From assembly GCA_963761325.1 (NCBI GenBank), contig CAVXGZ010000003.1:186001-250000 (forward strand): a stretch of 64,000 nucleotides of DNA, written 5' to 3'. Source of the DNA: Streptantibioticus_C sp963761325. GTDB taxonomy: Bacteria; Actinomycetota; Actinomycetes; Streptomycetales; Streptomycetaceae. Of the stretch, positions 1 to 7,902 are shown piece by piece (positions within the stretch are counted from its first letter, which is position 1; each line of letters begins with the position of its first letter). A program made the position numbers and the translations under genes. The notes under the pieces are model-generated. The model did no database searches. It worked only from the letters and a program-made list of their open reading frames with translations, and had not been told where the DNA came from.

Positions 1-1
1 C

Positions 2-364
2 ATGCTGCCGCGCAGCCACCCGTTCACCACCGTGCGGGCCGCCGAGCTGAAGCGGTGGTCCGAGGGCCGCGACCACCAGCGGATCATGGACGGGCACTAC
101 CCGCGCCGCGACGACGACAAGAACACCTCGGTGCGCGATTCCTTCAAGGAGGGCGCCAACCACTACGCGGACCACGTCAAGACCAGCAAGGACCCGCTGA
201 TGGGCCTGATCCGCGACATATCCACCGGAGCCGGCGACATCGGCGGCAAGCTGTTCGACCGCTTCTCCCCCAACGGCGCCCGCCAGGGCGGCTCCGCCAA
301 CGCGTCCTCGGACGGCTCCGACGGCCCGGAAGGGCCGGAGGGCGGCGAGGAGCCGCTGGACTGA
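2..364 (+). CDS. M48-type zinc metallopeptidase, C-terminal part (5' end outside window)
   Basis: The gene enters from the left edge and stops at 362-364, so only its last 120 or so codons are visible. The fragment holds a short SHPFTTVRA-type segment, the RIMDGHYPRR stretch and a disordered Gly/Ser/Glu-rich tail. In my memory this matches the C-terminal region of streptomycete HtpX/M48 membrane proteases (SCO2582-like). The HEXXH zinc site would lie upstream of the window and cannot be checked. The gene converges on the minus-strand gene at 371 with only 6 bp between the stops. The ATG at position 2 is an internal methionine, not necessarily the start. Confidence 0.6.
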   Translation: MLPRSHPFTTVRAAELKRWSEGRDHQRIMDGHYPRRDDDKNTSVRDSFKEGANHYADHVKTSKDPLMGLIRDISTGAGDIGGKLFDRFSPNGARQGGSANASSDGSDGPEGPEGGEEPLD

Positions 365-370
365 CCCCGG

Positions 371-1474
371 TCAGTCGCCGTCCCGCAGGCGGCCGGCCCC
401 CGGCGCGAGGGTCGGGCTGGGGCTCGGGCTCGGCGGTGTCCGCAGCGTGCCGCACACCCCGGCGACCGACTGGCGGTGGTCGTAGGGGTCGGTGCCCACC
501 CCCGAGGTGGCGACCTGGCCGGTCAGCAGCGGGCGGAAGTAGGCGGACGGGTCGCTGCCGCAGTCCAGCGGCCCGGCCTCCACCGCCGACTGCTCCAGCT
601 CGACCTGGTGGGCCGCCAGGTCGTCGTGGTCGAAGTAGAGCCGCAGTTGCCGCCGCACGGTGAACAGCGAGGGCGCCCGCTTGTCGGAGTCGGCCGAGCG
701 CACCGTGTAGACCAGCGTGTGGTCGGTGGCCACCTCCAGCCCGTCCGCGCCGTCCTCGGTGACCGCCATCGTGCCCTGCACCTTGACGTCCGGGTCGGCG
801 AGCACCACGCGGTCCGGGTCGAAGCGCACCAGCCAGCCGGTCGCCGCGTGCCGCCCGTCGTCGGCCGGCCGGTCCAGGCTGCGGTCGAACTGCTGGAGCT
901 CGCCCGGGCTGAGCAGGTCCCGGACCCCGCGCACGTCGCCGCCGGTCAGCGCGGTCACGTCCAGCGAGGAGGCGATCAGGTACTCCTTGGAGATGGTGAG
1001 CGCCAGCCGCACCTGGCCGCCGGTGAAGTGCGCGGTGCCGCGGACCGCCGGCAGCGTGATGCCGTCCGCGCCGGTGCGGTAGCCGGCCACGTGGTCGGCG
1101 TCGAAGAGCGGGTCGGCCAGCGCGGCGGGCACCGGGCCCTGCGGGGTGAGCGGGGTGAGCTGGATGTGCAGCGGACCGCTCGGCACCGGGGTGAGCGGCC
1201 GGTAGGGGTGGCGGACGCCGAGGTAGATCGCGCTGCCGAAGGCGAGGGCCATCAGCAGCACCAGCAGGAGCGCCTGCCGGTGCCGGCCGACCCGGGCCAT
1301 GGTGTGCCGGGTCGCCACCGCGCGGCCGACGTCGTCCATCCGCTCGCGCGCCGAATACTCCCTTATCCGGGCGGCCCGGACGAATGACTCGTCAAAAACG
1401 ACAGAACGGTACTCGTCGTCGCCTCCCGGGCCCCCGGTGGGCGCACCCTCCGGAGGGTATCCACTCCCGCTCAT
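371..1474 (-). CDS. SCO2583-type membrane protein
   Basis: This 367-residue protein has a cytoplasmic N-terminus with the block SVVFDESFVRAA...SARERM at about residues 24-46, one membrane helix at about 66-86 (LLLVLLMALAFGSAIYLGV), and a large extracytoplasmic domain ending in a Pro/Ser tail. The N-terminal block recurs in the next upstream gene (1590-2090), so the two are a paralogous pair sharing this module. From memory they correspond to the SCO2583 and SCO2584 families; the second is named in connection with the MreB spore-wall complex. ATG start at 1474. The molecular function is not known to me. Confidence 0.65.
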   Translation of the reverse strand: MSGSGYPPEGAPTGGPGGDDEYRSVVFDESFVRAARIREYSARERMDDVGRAVATRHTMARVGRHRQALLLVLLMALAFGSAIYLGVRHPYRPLTPVPSGPLHIQLTPLTPQGPVPAALADPLFDADHVAGYRTGADGITLPAVRGTAHFTGGQVRLALTISKEYLIASSLDVTALTGGDVRGVRDLLSPGELQQFDRSLDRPADDGRHAATGWLVRFDPDRVVLADPDVKVQGTMAVTEDGADGLEVATDHTLVYTVRSADSDKRAPSLFTVRRQLRLYFDHDDLAAHQVELEQSAVEAGPLDCGSDPSAYFRPLLTGQVATSGVGTDPYDHRQSVAGVCGTLRTPPSPSPSPTLAPGAGRLRDGD

Positions 1475-1589
1475 ACGACAAGAGTAGAACTGTCAACGCC
1501 AGGGTGAACGTGCCCGCACCAAACAGTTTCTGATGGCCCGTCACAAAAACGGAACTGCAGGTGGCCGAGGTACTGCCGCGCCGAAGGCG

Positions 1590-2090
1590 TCAACGTTTCG
1601 CCGGAGTCGGTACCTCCACCGGGGGGCGTGAGACACCGATCAGCCCGGTGGCGGGCGGCGGCGCGGGCACCGGAGTGCGGGCACCGGCACCGGCGCCCCG
1701 GTAGACGGCGGCGAAGGTCAGCGCCACCACGCCGAGACCCATGATGAGCGCCAGCAGCCAGGCGACCGTGCGGTGCCAGCGGGTGTGCGGGCCCTGGCCG
1801 CGGCGCACCCGGTAGTGGCCGCCGTACAGGCCCAGGTCGGTGTCGGCGTGCCGCCCGCCGGGCGTCCGGTAGCCGTCGGGATCGTCGTCGGCGCCGCCCA
1901 CCCTGGCGCGGGCCGCCTCGGCCGCCGCGCGGGACCGGGCCGCCGCCTGCATCCGCTCGCGGGCGGAGGGCTCGCGGAACGAGGCCGCCCGGACGAAGTC
2001 CTCATCGAACACCACGGATGCGAACTCCTCGTCCGCGTCTCCGTGGTCGTCGCCGTCCGGGAACGGCTTGCCGCCAACATCCTCAGACAC
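1590..2090 (-). CDS. SCO2584-type spore-wall-associated membrane protein
   Basis: A 166-residue protein. The acidic N-terminus carries the shared SVVFDEDFVRAA...SARERM block, followed by an Ala/Arg-rich helix, a single membrane helix at about residues 110-132 (TVAWLLALIMGLGVVALTFAAV) and a short Pro-rich outer tail. It starts with GTG at 2090. The family is described, as I recall, as interacting with the MreB-centred Streptomyces spore-wall complex, whose other genes lie at 21-27 kb here. Function is inferred from family memory only. It lies 89 bp downstream of proA on the same strand. Confidence 0.65.
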   Translation of the reverse strand: MSEDVGGKPFPDGDDHGDADEEFASVVFDEDFVRAASFREPSARERMQAAARSRAAAEAARARVGGADDDPDGYRTPGGRHADTDLGLYGGHYRVRRGQGPHTRWHRTVAWLLALIMGLGVVALTFAAVYRGAGAGARTPVPAPPPATGLIGVSRPPVEVPTPAKR

Positions 2091-2179
2091 GGCTCCAGAC
2101 TAAGCCCGCAGGTGCCCTCATGGGCAGGGACGGGGAGAAATCCGGCACCAGGAAAAGTCACACCGCGGGCGCGGAACCG

Positions 2180-3466
2180 TCAGCGCACGTGTCCGTCGCC
2201 GGTGACGACGTACTTGGTGCTGGTCAGCTCCGGCAGGCCCATCGGGCCCCTGGCGTGCAGCTTCTGGGTGGAGATGCCGATCTCGGCGCCGAAGCCGAAC
2301 TGCGAGCCGTCGGTGAACCGGGTGGAGGCGTTCACCATGACGGCGGTGGAGTCCACCTGGGCCACGAAGCGGCGGGCGGCGCCCTGGTCGCGGGTCACGA
2401 TGGCCTCGGTGTGCCCGGACGACCAGCGCCTGATGTGCGCCACGGCCGCGTCCAGGTCGGGCACCACGGCCGCCGCGATGTCGTAGGAGAGGTACTCGGC
2501 CGCCCAGTCCTCGTCGGTCGCCGGGAGCACCGGCCGGCCGGCGCACGCCGCACGCTGCCAGGCCGCGTCGCCGTGCACGCGCACCCCCGCCTCGTCCAGC
2601 GCGGCGAGCGCGAGCGGCAGGAACGCGTCGGCGACGGCGGCGTGCACCAGGACGGTCTCGGCCGAGTTGCACACGCTCGGGCGGGACGCCTTGGCGTTGA
2701 CCAGGATGCGCACCGCCATGCCGAGGTCGGCGTGCTCGTCGACGTAGACGTGGCAGTTGCCGACGCCGGTCTCGATGACCGGGACGGTGGACTCCTCGAC
2801 GACCGTGCGGATCAGCGAGGCGCCGCCGCGCGGGATCAGGACGTCCACCAGGCCCCTGGCCCGCATCAGCTCCTTGACCGACTCCCGGCTCTCCCCCGGC
2901 ACCAGTTGCACCACGTCGGCCGGCAGCCCCGCCGAGCGCACCGCGTCGCGCACCACGCCGACCAGCGCGGTGTTCGAGGCGTAGGCGGACGACGAACCGC
3001 GCAGCAGGACCGCGTTGCCGGACTTCAGGCACAGCGCGGCGGCGTCCACCGTGACGTTGGGCCGGGCCTCGTAGATGATGCCGACCACGCCCAGCGGGAC
3101 CCGGATCTGGCGCAGTTCGAGACCGTTGGGCAGCGTCGAGCCGCGCAGCACCTCGCCGACCGGGTCGGGCAGCGAGACGACGTGCCGCACGTCGGCGGCG
3201 ATGGCCGCGACGCGTTCCTCCGAAAGGGTGAGGCGGTCGATGACGGTCTCGCTGGTGCCGTTCTCCCGCGCCCGGGCGGTGTCGAGCGCGTTGGCGGCCA
3301 CGATCTCGGCGGCGCGCGCCTGCAGGGCGTCGGCGACGGCGAGCAGGGCCGCGTCCCGCACCGACCTGGGCTGCGGCGCGAGGACGGCGGCGGCCTCCTT
3401 CGCCCGGCGGGCGGTGTCGAGAACCCCGGAGAGCGCGGGCTGCGAGGACGATGCGCTGGTGGTCAT
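2180..3466 (-). CDS. proA: gamma-glutamyl phosphate reductase
   Basis: ProA reduces L-glutamyl-5-phosphate to glutamate-5-semialdehyde with NADPH, the second step of proline synthesis. The 428-residue product has the aldehyde-dehydrogenase-like fold. The catalytic cysteine is C266 in SRPSVCNSAE, and the motifs GVVGIIYEARPNVTVDA and GVGNCHVYVDE are present. I chose the ATG at 3466, which begins MTTSASSS. The frame stays open to 3520, but the extra residues do not look conserved. proB lies about 0.7 kb upstream on the same strand, separated by one small gene, so the two proline enzymes probably share regulation. Confidence 0.95.
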   Translation of the reverse strand: MTTSASSSQPALSGVLDTARRAKEAAAVLAPQPRSVRDAALLAVADALQARAAEIVAANALDTARARENGTSETVIDRLTLSEERVAAIAADVRHVVSLPDPVGEVLRGSTLPNGLELRQIRVPLGVVGIIYEARPNVTVDAAALCLKSGNAVLLRGSSSAYASNTALVGVVRDAVRSAGLPADVVQLVPGESRESVKELMRARGLVDVLIPRGGASLIRTVVEESTVPVIETGVGNCHVYVDEHADLGMAVRILVNAKASRPSVCNSAETVLVHAAVADAFLPLALAALDEAGVRVHGDAAWQRAACAGRPVLPATDEDWAAEYLSYDIAAAVVPDLDAAVAHIRRWSSGHTEAIVTRDQGAARRFVAQVDSTAVMVNASTRFTDGSQFGFGAEIGISTQKLHARGPMGLPELTSTKYVVTGDGHVR

Positions 3467-3520
3467 GGTCCGAGGGTACTGACCCGGCGGCCCGGCCCCC
3501 GACGCGATTCCGGCATGCAA

Positions 3521-3538
3521 GACGCCCGGCGGGGCGTC
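3521..3538 (-). terminator. short hairpin after the 3549-4055 gene
   Basis: GACGCCC and GGGCGTC form a 7-bp stem around a 4-nt loop, starting 10 nt beyond the stop of the minus-strand gene at 3549. No T-tract follows, as is usual in streptomycetes. Confidence 0.45.
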
Positions 3539-3548
3539 CGGCGCGGGC

Positions 3549-4055
3549 TCAGTAGGGGTGCACTCCCATCGGGGAGGCGGGCGGCGGCCCGTACCCCTCG
3601 GCCACCCGCTGGTGGTACGTCTCCCGGTCGATGACCTCCAGGCCGACGATCTCCCACGGCGGCAGCTTCGCGGTGGCCTTGTGCTCGCCCCACAGCCGCA
3701 GCGCGATCGCGGCCGCGTCGTGCAGGTCGCGGGCCTCCTCCCAGTACCGGACCTCGGCGTGGTCGACCGCGTACCGGCTGGTCAGCAGGAACGGGTGGTC
3801 GTGCGCGAGCTGTTCCAGCGCCCGCCGGACCTCGGCCAGCGGCGCCCGGTCCCCCGACAGGTTCAGCGTGACGTGCCACAGCCGGGCCGCGCCGGACTCC
3901 CCCGGCCGCTCCGGCCGCTCCTCGGGGCAGGACGCGGCGGACCGGTCCGCGTGCGTGCCGCCGACGCTGGCGAGCGGGCGGTCCCCGCCGGCCGGCCCGC
4001 GGCCGTGGGAGGTGCCCCCGCCGCGGGGCAGCGCCCCTGGACGCCCTCGTCTCAC
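3549..4055 (-). CDS. conserved actinomycete protein, function unknown
   Basis: The C-terminal 105 residues form a compact, conserved-looking domain that starts RLWHVTLNLSGD and includes LAHDHPFLLTSRYAVDHAEVRYWEEARDL-type sequence, WGEHKATAKLPPWEIVGLEV and a final YGPPP...GVHPY. The preceding ~60 residues are Gly/Arg/Pro-rich and probably disordered. I chose GTG at 4055 because AGGAGG sits 5 nt upstream. Another GTG at 4115 would add 20 residues but has a weaker site. It sits between proA and proB on the same strand. I do not recognise the domain beyond having seen it in other streptomycetes at this place. Confidence 0.6.
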   Translation of the reverse strand: MRRGRPGALPRGGGTSHGRGPAGGDRPLASVGGTHADRSAASCPEERPERPGESGAARLWHVTLNLSGDRAPLAEVRRALEQLAHDHPFLLTSRYAVDHAEVRYWEEARDLHDAAAIALRLWGEHKATAKLPPWEIVGLEVIDRETYHQRVAEGYGPPPASPMGVHPY

Positions 4056-4198
4056 GGCGGCCTCCTGGTCCTGTGCGCGTACCGCGCGGCGCGCGGCTCC
4101 CGCATCAAAGTGCACCAGTCCTGAGCCGGTCGCGGGGCCGTTTTCGCCAAGAAGCCCCCGGATCACGGACCCGTCCGGGCGCCGGTCGCCCCCGGCCG

Positions 4199-5383
4199 TC
4201 ACCTCAGGACGACCAGATCGTCGCGGTGGACGACCTCCCGCTCGTACTCCGGTCCCAGCTCGGCCGCCAGCTCCCGGGTGGAGCGGCCCAGCAGCCGGGG
4301 CAGCTCGGCCGCGTCGAAGTTGACCAGGCCGCGGGCCACCACCCGGCCGTCCTCGTTGAGCAGGTCCACCGGATCGCCGGCCGAGAACTGCCCGTCCACC
4401 CCGGTCAGCCCGGCCGCCAGCAGCGAGGCGCCGCGGTCCGCCACCGCCCGCACCGCGCCCGCGTCCAGCCGCAGCGCGCCGCGCGGGGCGGAGGCGTGCG
4501 CGAGCCACAGCAGCCGGTCGGCCGACCGCTTGCCGGTGCGGTGGAAGAGGGTGCCGGTCGGCCGCCCGGCCAGCGCGTCGGCGGCGTGCACCGCGGAGGC
4601 CAGCACCACCGGGATGCCCGCCGCGGCGGCGATCCCGGCCGCCTCGACCTTGGTCACCATCCCGCCGGTGCCCACCCCCGCCCTGCCCGCGCTGCCGATC
4701 GACACCCCGGCCAGGTCGGCGGGCCCGGCCACCTCGGCGATCCGCCGGGCGCCGGCCCTGCGCGGGTCGCCGTCGTACAGGCCGTCCACGTCGGACAGCA
4801 GCACCAGCAGATCCGCCCGCACCAGGTGGGCCACCAGGGCGGCCAGCCGGTCGTTGTCGCCGAACCTGATCTCGTCCGTGGCCACCGTGTCGTTCTCGTT
4901 GACGACCGGGACCGCGCCCATCGCCAGCAGCTTCTCCAGCGTGCGGTAGGCGTTGCGGTAGTGCGCGCGGCGCGAGATGTCGTCGGTGGTCAGCAGGACC
5001 TGCCCGACCCGCACCCCGTAGCGGGCGAACGAGGCGGTGTAGCGGGCGACCAGCAGGCCCTGGCCGACGCTGGCCGCCGCCTGCTGGCGGGCCAGGTCGC
5101 GCGGCCTGCGCTCCAGCCCGAGCGGCGCCAGCCCGGCCGCGATGGCGCCGGAGGAGACCAGCACGATCTCCCGGGTCTCGCTCGGCGCCCGGCCGACCCC
5201 GCCCGCCTTGACCAGCACGTCCACCAGGGCGTCCACCCGGTCGGCGTCCAGCCCGCCCTGCGCGGTGGTCAGCGACGACGAGCCGACCTTGACGACGATC
5301 CGCCGGGCCCCGGTCACCTCCGGCCGCGCCCCGCCGTCCGCACCCGTGCCGCCGCCCGCCGCCTCGGTCTGCTGCCCTGCCAC
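4199..5383 (-). CDS. proB: glutamate 5-kinase
   Basis: ProB phosphorylates glutamate to L-glutamyl-5-phosphate, the committed and normally proline-inhibited step of proline synthesis. The roughly 394-residue product has an amino-acid-kinase domain (RIVVKVGSSSL near the start, then VSSGAIAAGL, NENDTVATDEI, LLSDVDGLY and GTGGMVTKVEAA) and a C-terminal PUA domain. The GTG at 5383 (VAGQQTEAAGG) is preferred. An in-frame TTG at 5398 is possible. The gene follows obg on the same strand after 99 bp that include a hairpin. Confidence 0.95.
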   Translation of the reverse strand: MAGQQTEAAGGGTGADGGARPEVTGARRIVVKVGSSSLTTAQGGLDADRVDALVDVLVKAGGVGRAPSETREIVLVSSGAIAAGLAPLGLERRPRDLARQQAAASVGQGLLVARYTASFARYGVRVGQVLLTTDDISRRAHYRNAYRTLEKLLAMGAVPVVNENDTVATDEIRFGDNDRLAALVAHLVRADLLVLLSDVDGLYDGDPRRAGARRIAEVAGPADLAGVSIGSAGRAGVGTGGMVTKVEAAGIAAAAGIPVVLASAVHAADALAGRPTGTLFHRTGKRSADRLLWLAHASAPRGALRLDAGAVRAVADRGASLLAAGLTGVDGQFSAGDPVDLLNEDGRVVARGLVNFDAAELPRLLGRSTRELAAELGPEYEREVVHRDDLVVLR

Positions 5384-5462
5384 CGCGTTACCCCACAAGC
5401 CTGTGCCGATTGCTGTCCGCCGTCCGGCAATCTACGGGAACCGGGCGGCCGGCCGCCCGCGC

Positions 5463-5489
5463 GTTCCGAGGCGCGGGACGCCTCAGAAC
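5463..5489 (-). terminator. hairpin overlapping the obg stop codon
   Basis: Arms GTTCCGAGGCG and CGCCTCAGAAC pair over 11 bp with one mismatch around a 5-nt loop. The obg stop codon (5483-5485) lies inside the stem. It may limit readthrough from obg into proB. Confidence 0.5.
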
Positions 5490-6917
5490 GCCTGGAAGTC
5501 GTCGTACTCGCGGCGGGCGTCGTCCCGTTCGGCCTCCCGGTCCCGGCGGCGCTGGGCGGCCGGACGCGGGGCCTCGAAGCGGTGGTCCTCGCCGCGCCGG
5601 CCGAGCATCTCGGCGCCCGCGGTCATCGAGGGCTCCCAGTCGAAGACGACGGCGTCCTCCTCGGGCCCGATCACCACCTCGTCGCCGGTGCGGGCGCCCG
5701 CCTCGACGAGCTCCTGCTCCACGCCGAGCCGGCTGAGCCGGTCGGCGAGGTAGCCGACGGCCTCGTCGTTGGAGAAGTCGGTCTGGCGCACCCAGCGCTC
5801 CGGCTTCTCGCCGCGCACCCGGAACAGGCCGTCCTCGTGGGTGACGGTGAAGCCCGTCTCGTCGACCGCCTTCGGGCGGATCACCACGCGGGTCGACTCC
5901 TGCGCCGGCTTGGCCGCCCGCGCCTTCGCCACGATCCCGGCGAGCGCGAACGACAGCTCGCGCAGCCCCTTGCGGGAGACCGCGGAGACCTCGAAGACCT
6001 GGTAGCCGCGGGCTTCGAGGTCCGGGCGGATCAGGTCGGCGAGGTCCTGCCCGTCGGGGACGTCGATCTTGTTGAGCACCACGATGCGCGGCCGGTCGTC
6101 CAGGCCGCCGTACTCGGCCAGTTCGGCCTCGATCACGTCGAGGTCGGTCGCCGGGTCGCGGTCGGACTCCAGCGTCGCGGTGTCGAGCACGTGCACCAGC
6201 ACCGAGCAGCGCTCGACGTGCCGCAGGAACTCCAGGCCCAGCCCCCTGCCCTGGCTGGCGCCCGGGATCAGCCCCGGCACGTCGGCGACCGTGTAGACGG
6301 TGGAACCGGCGGTCACCACGCCGAGGTTGGGCACCAGGGTGGTGAACGGGTAGTCGGCGATCTTCGGCTTGGCGGCCGAGAGCACCGAGATCAACGAGGA
6401 CTTGCCCGCGCTCGGGTAGCCGACCAGCGCCACGTCGGCGACCGTCTTCAGCTCCAGCACGATGTCGCCGGACGTGCCGGGCTCGCCGAGCAGCGCGAAG
6501 CCGGGGGCCTTGCGGCGTGCCGAGGCGAGCGCCGCGTTGCCGAGCCCGCCGCGGCCGCCGCGCGCGGCGACGTAGGCGGTGCCGTGGCCGACGAGGTCGG
6601 CGAGCACGGTGCCGTCCTGGTCCAGCACGACGGTGCCGTCCGGGACCGGCAGCACCAGGTCCTGGCCCTCGCCGCCGGAGCGGTTGCCGCCCTCGCCCGG
6701 CCGGCCGTTGCGTGGCCTTGCGGTGCGGCGAGTGGTGGTACTCCAGCAGCGTGGTGACCGCGGTGTCCACCACGAGCGTCACGTCGCCGCCCCGGCCGCC
6801 GTTGCCGCCGTCCGGACCGCCCAGCGGCTTGAACTTCTCCCGGTGCACGGAGGCGCAGCCGTGGCCCCCGTTACCCGCGGCGACGTGCAGCTCGACGCGG
6901 TCCACGAAGGTGGTCAT
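5483..6917 (-). CDS. obg: Obg/CgtA GTPase, reading frame split by an apparent one-base insertion
   Basis: Obg is an essential GTPase in streptomycetes, acting in ribosome assembly and differentiation. The N-terminal glycine-rich Obg fold (MTTFVDRVELHVAAGNGG...) is read from ATG 6917 for 69 codons to ACG at 6711-6713. The rest, starting NGRPGEGGNRS and continuing DLVLPVPDGTVVLD, lies in another frame from 6709. Skipping one base near 6710 joins them into a normal 477-residue protein with P-loop GYPSAGKSS, switch region DVPGLIPGAS, NKID and a C-terminal OCT domain. Unedited, the first frame continues as non-Obg sequence to 5388. A sequencing error is the simplest explanation, since loss of Obg should be lethal. 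It is the third gene of rplU-rpmA-obg. Confidence 0.85.
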
Positions 6918-6975
6918 GACGGTGCCTCCCTTGAGCGGTGTCCGCCGGTCTGGTCACCGGCGGGGTCCAACGGAC

Positions 6976-7023
6976 CGAGGGCGGAGCCGCTCCCGATGAC
7001 TCGGGATGCGGCGTCCGCCCTCG
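6976..7023 (-). terminator. long hairpin between rpmA and obg
   Basis: CGAGGGCGGA pairs with TCCGCCCTCG, then GCCGC with GCGGC after a one-base bulge, then TCCCGA with TCGGGA, giving about 21 bp around a TGAC loop. It lies 30 nt after the rpmA stop and about 60 nt before the obg start. It is probably an attenuator or processing signal that lowers obg relative to the ribosomal proteins. Confidence 0.6.
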
Positions 7024-7053
7024 GGTGGTGCTGTGTCGTCCTGCGGCGCCTGG

Positions 7054-7314
7054 TTACTCGGCGACGGCCGGGACGATGTTCACGACCTTGCGGCCACGCC
7101 TGGTGCCGAACTGCACCGCGCCGGCGGCCAGGGCGAACAGCGTGTCGTCCTTGCCGCGGCCGACGTTGGCGCCGGGGTGGAAGTGGGTGCCGCGCTGGCG
7201 GATCAGGATCTCACCGGCGTTGACGGCCTGGCCGCCGAACCGCTTGACGCCGAGCATCTGGGCATTGGAGTCGCGCCCGTTCCGGGTGGACGATGCGCCC
7301 TTCTTGTGTGCCAT
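7054..7314 (-). CDS. rpmA: 50S ribosomal protein L27
   Basis: L27 lies at the peptidyl-transferase centre of the 50S subunit. The 86-residue sequence begins MAHKKGASSTRNGRDSNAQ and includes the family block GEILIRQRGT...HPGANVGRGKDDTLFA, at the usual length. There is no N-terminal extension that would need cleaving as in Firmicutes. It starts with ATG 14 bp after the end of rplU, so the two are one operon. Confidence 0.97.
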   Translation of the reverse strand: MAHKKGASSTRNGRDSNAQMLGVKRFGGQAVNAGEILIRQRGTHFHPGANVGRGKDDTLFALAAGAVQFGTRRGRKVVNIVPAVAE

Positions 7315-7328
7315 TTCTTCTCAGTCCC

Positions 7329-7649
7329 TTACTTCGCAGCCGCGGGGATGCCGGTGATCTTCAGCGCCGTGTACTGCTGACGGTGGCCCTGACGACGCCG
7401 GTAGCCGGTCTTGTTCTTGTACCGCAGGATGTCGATCTTGGCACCCTTGTGGTGGTCCACGACCTCGGCCAGGACCTTCACACCGGCCAGGACCCACGGG
7501 TCGCTGGTGACGGCTCCGCCATCGACGACGAGCAGGGTCGAGAGCTCGACCGTGTCACCCACGTTGCTGGTGGGAAGCTTGTCAACCTCAACGATGTCAC
7601 CGACGGCTACCTTGTGCTGGCGGCCACCGCTGCGCACGATTGCGTACAC
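7329..7649 (-). CDS. rplU: 50S ribosomal protein L21
   Basis: L21 binds 23S rRNA in the large subunit. The 106-residue product starts (GTG at 7649) MYAIVRSGGRQHKVAVGD and has the typical basic C-terminal signature YKNKTGYRRRQGHRQ. It is the first gene of rplU-rpmA-obg, behind a leader of about 150 nt and a good promoter at 7807-7835. Confidence 0.97.
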   Translation of the reverse strand: MYAIVRSGGRQHKVAVGDIVEVDKLPTSNVGDTVELSTLLVVDGGAVTSDPWVLAGVKVLAEVVDHHKGAKIDILRYKNKTGYRRRQGHRQQYTALKITGIPAAAK

Positions 7650-7806
7650 GCGGATCTCACTCTCTCGCTCGAAATGGCACCCCTGATGCCAGCCACCCGG
7701 AATCGGCGTGCCCGCCGGGGCGGTTCACCGAGAAGTGAGGGGCCTCCCCCGGCACCGGGGCCGGGAGGAATGTGCTCAGGAATGGGCGTCAAAACGCCGA
7801 AGGTCA

Positions 7807-7835
7807 AGGTTACGGGGCGCCCTCGGCAGGGTCAA
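7807..7835 (-). promoter_or_regulatory. promoter of the rplU-rpmA-obg operon
   Basis: On the minus strand TTGACC (7830-7835) and TAACCT (7807-7812) are separated by 17 bp, a good match to the housekeeping sigma consensus. The start of transcription would be near 7800, giving a leader of about 150 nt before the rplU GTG. A GC-rich hairpin can form in that leader at about 7743-7770, so leader control is possible. Position and spacing are seen; activity is inferred. Confidence 0.6.
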
Positions 7836-7850
7836 ACCAGCCCCGGAGCG

Positions 7851-7894
7851 CCCGGCGCCGCGCGCCCCCGCGAGGGAGGCTGCGCGGCGCCGGG
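7851..7894 (-). terminator. rne terminator
   Basis: CCCGGCGCCGCGC and GCGCGGCGCCGGG form a perfect 13-bp stem with an 18-nt loop, starting 8 nt after the rne stop codon. It separates rne from the rplU promoter. Confidence 0.75.
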
Positions 7895-7902
7895 ACGGCT
7901 GC

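Noticed and set aside
52..663. Open plus-strand frame over the M48 and SCO2583 region
   Set aside because: Composition is Arg/Pro/Gly-rich and out of phase with both real genes.
1472..1496. TTGACA just upstream of the SCO2583-type gene
   Set aside because: The only -10-like sequence at proper spacing overlaps the start codon, so it is unlikely to be a normal promoter.
4008..4030. GTGGGAGGTGCCCCC, similar to a short interspersed streptomycete repeat
   Set aside because: Only half of the usual element is present, and the partial look-alike at 12084 is plain coding sequence.
4073..6757. Very long open frame on the plus strand opposite proB and obg
   Set aside because: Its translation is Arg/Gly/Val/His-rich, without domains, and lies fully antisense to conserved genes; typical of GC-rich DNA.
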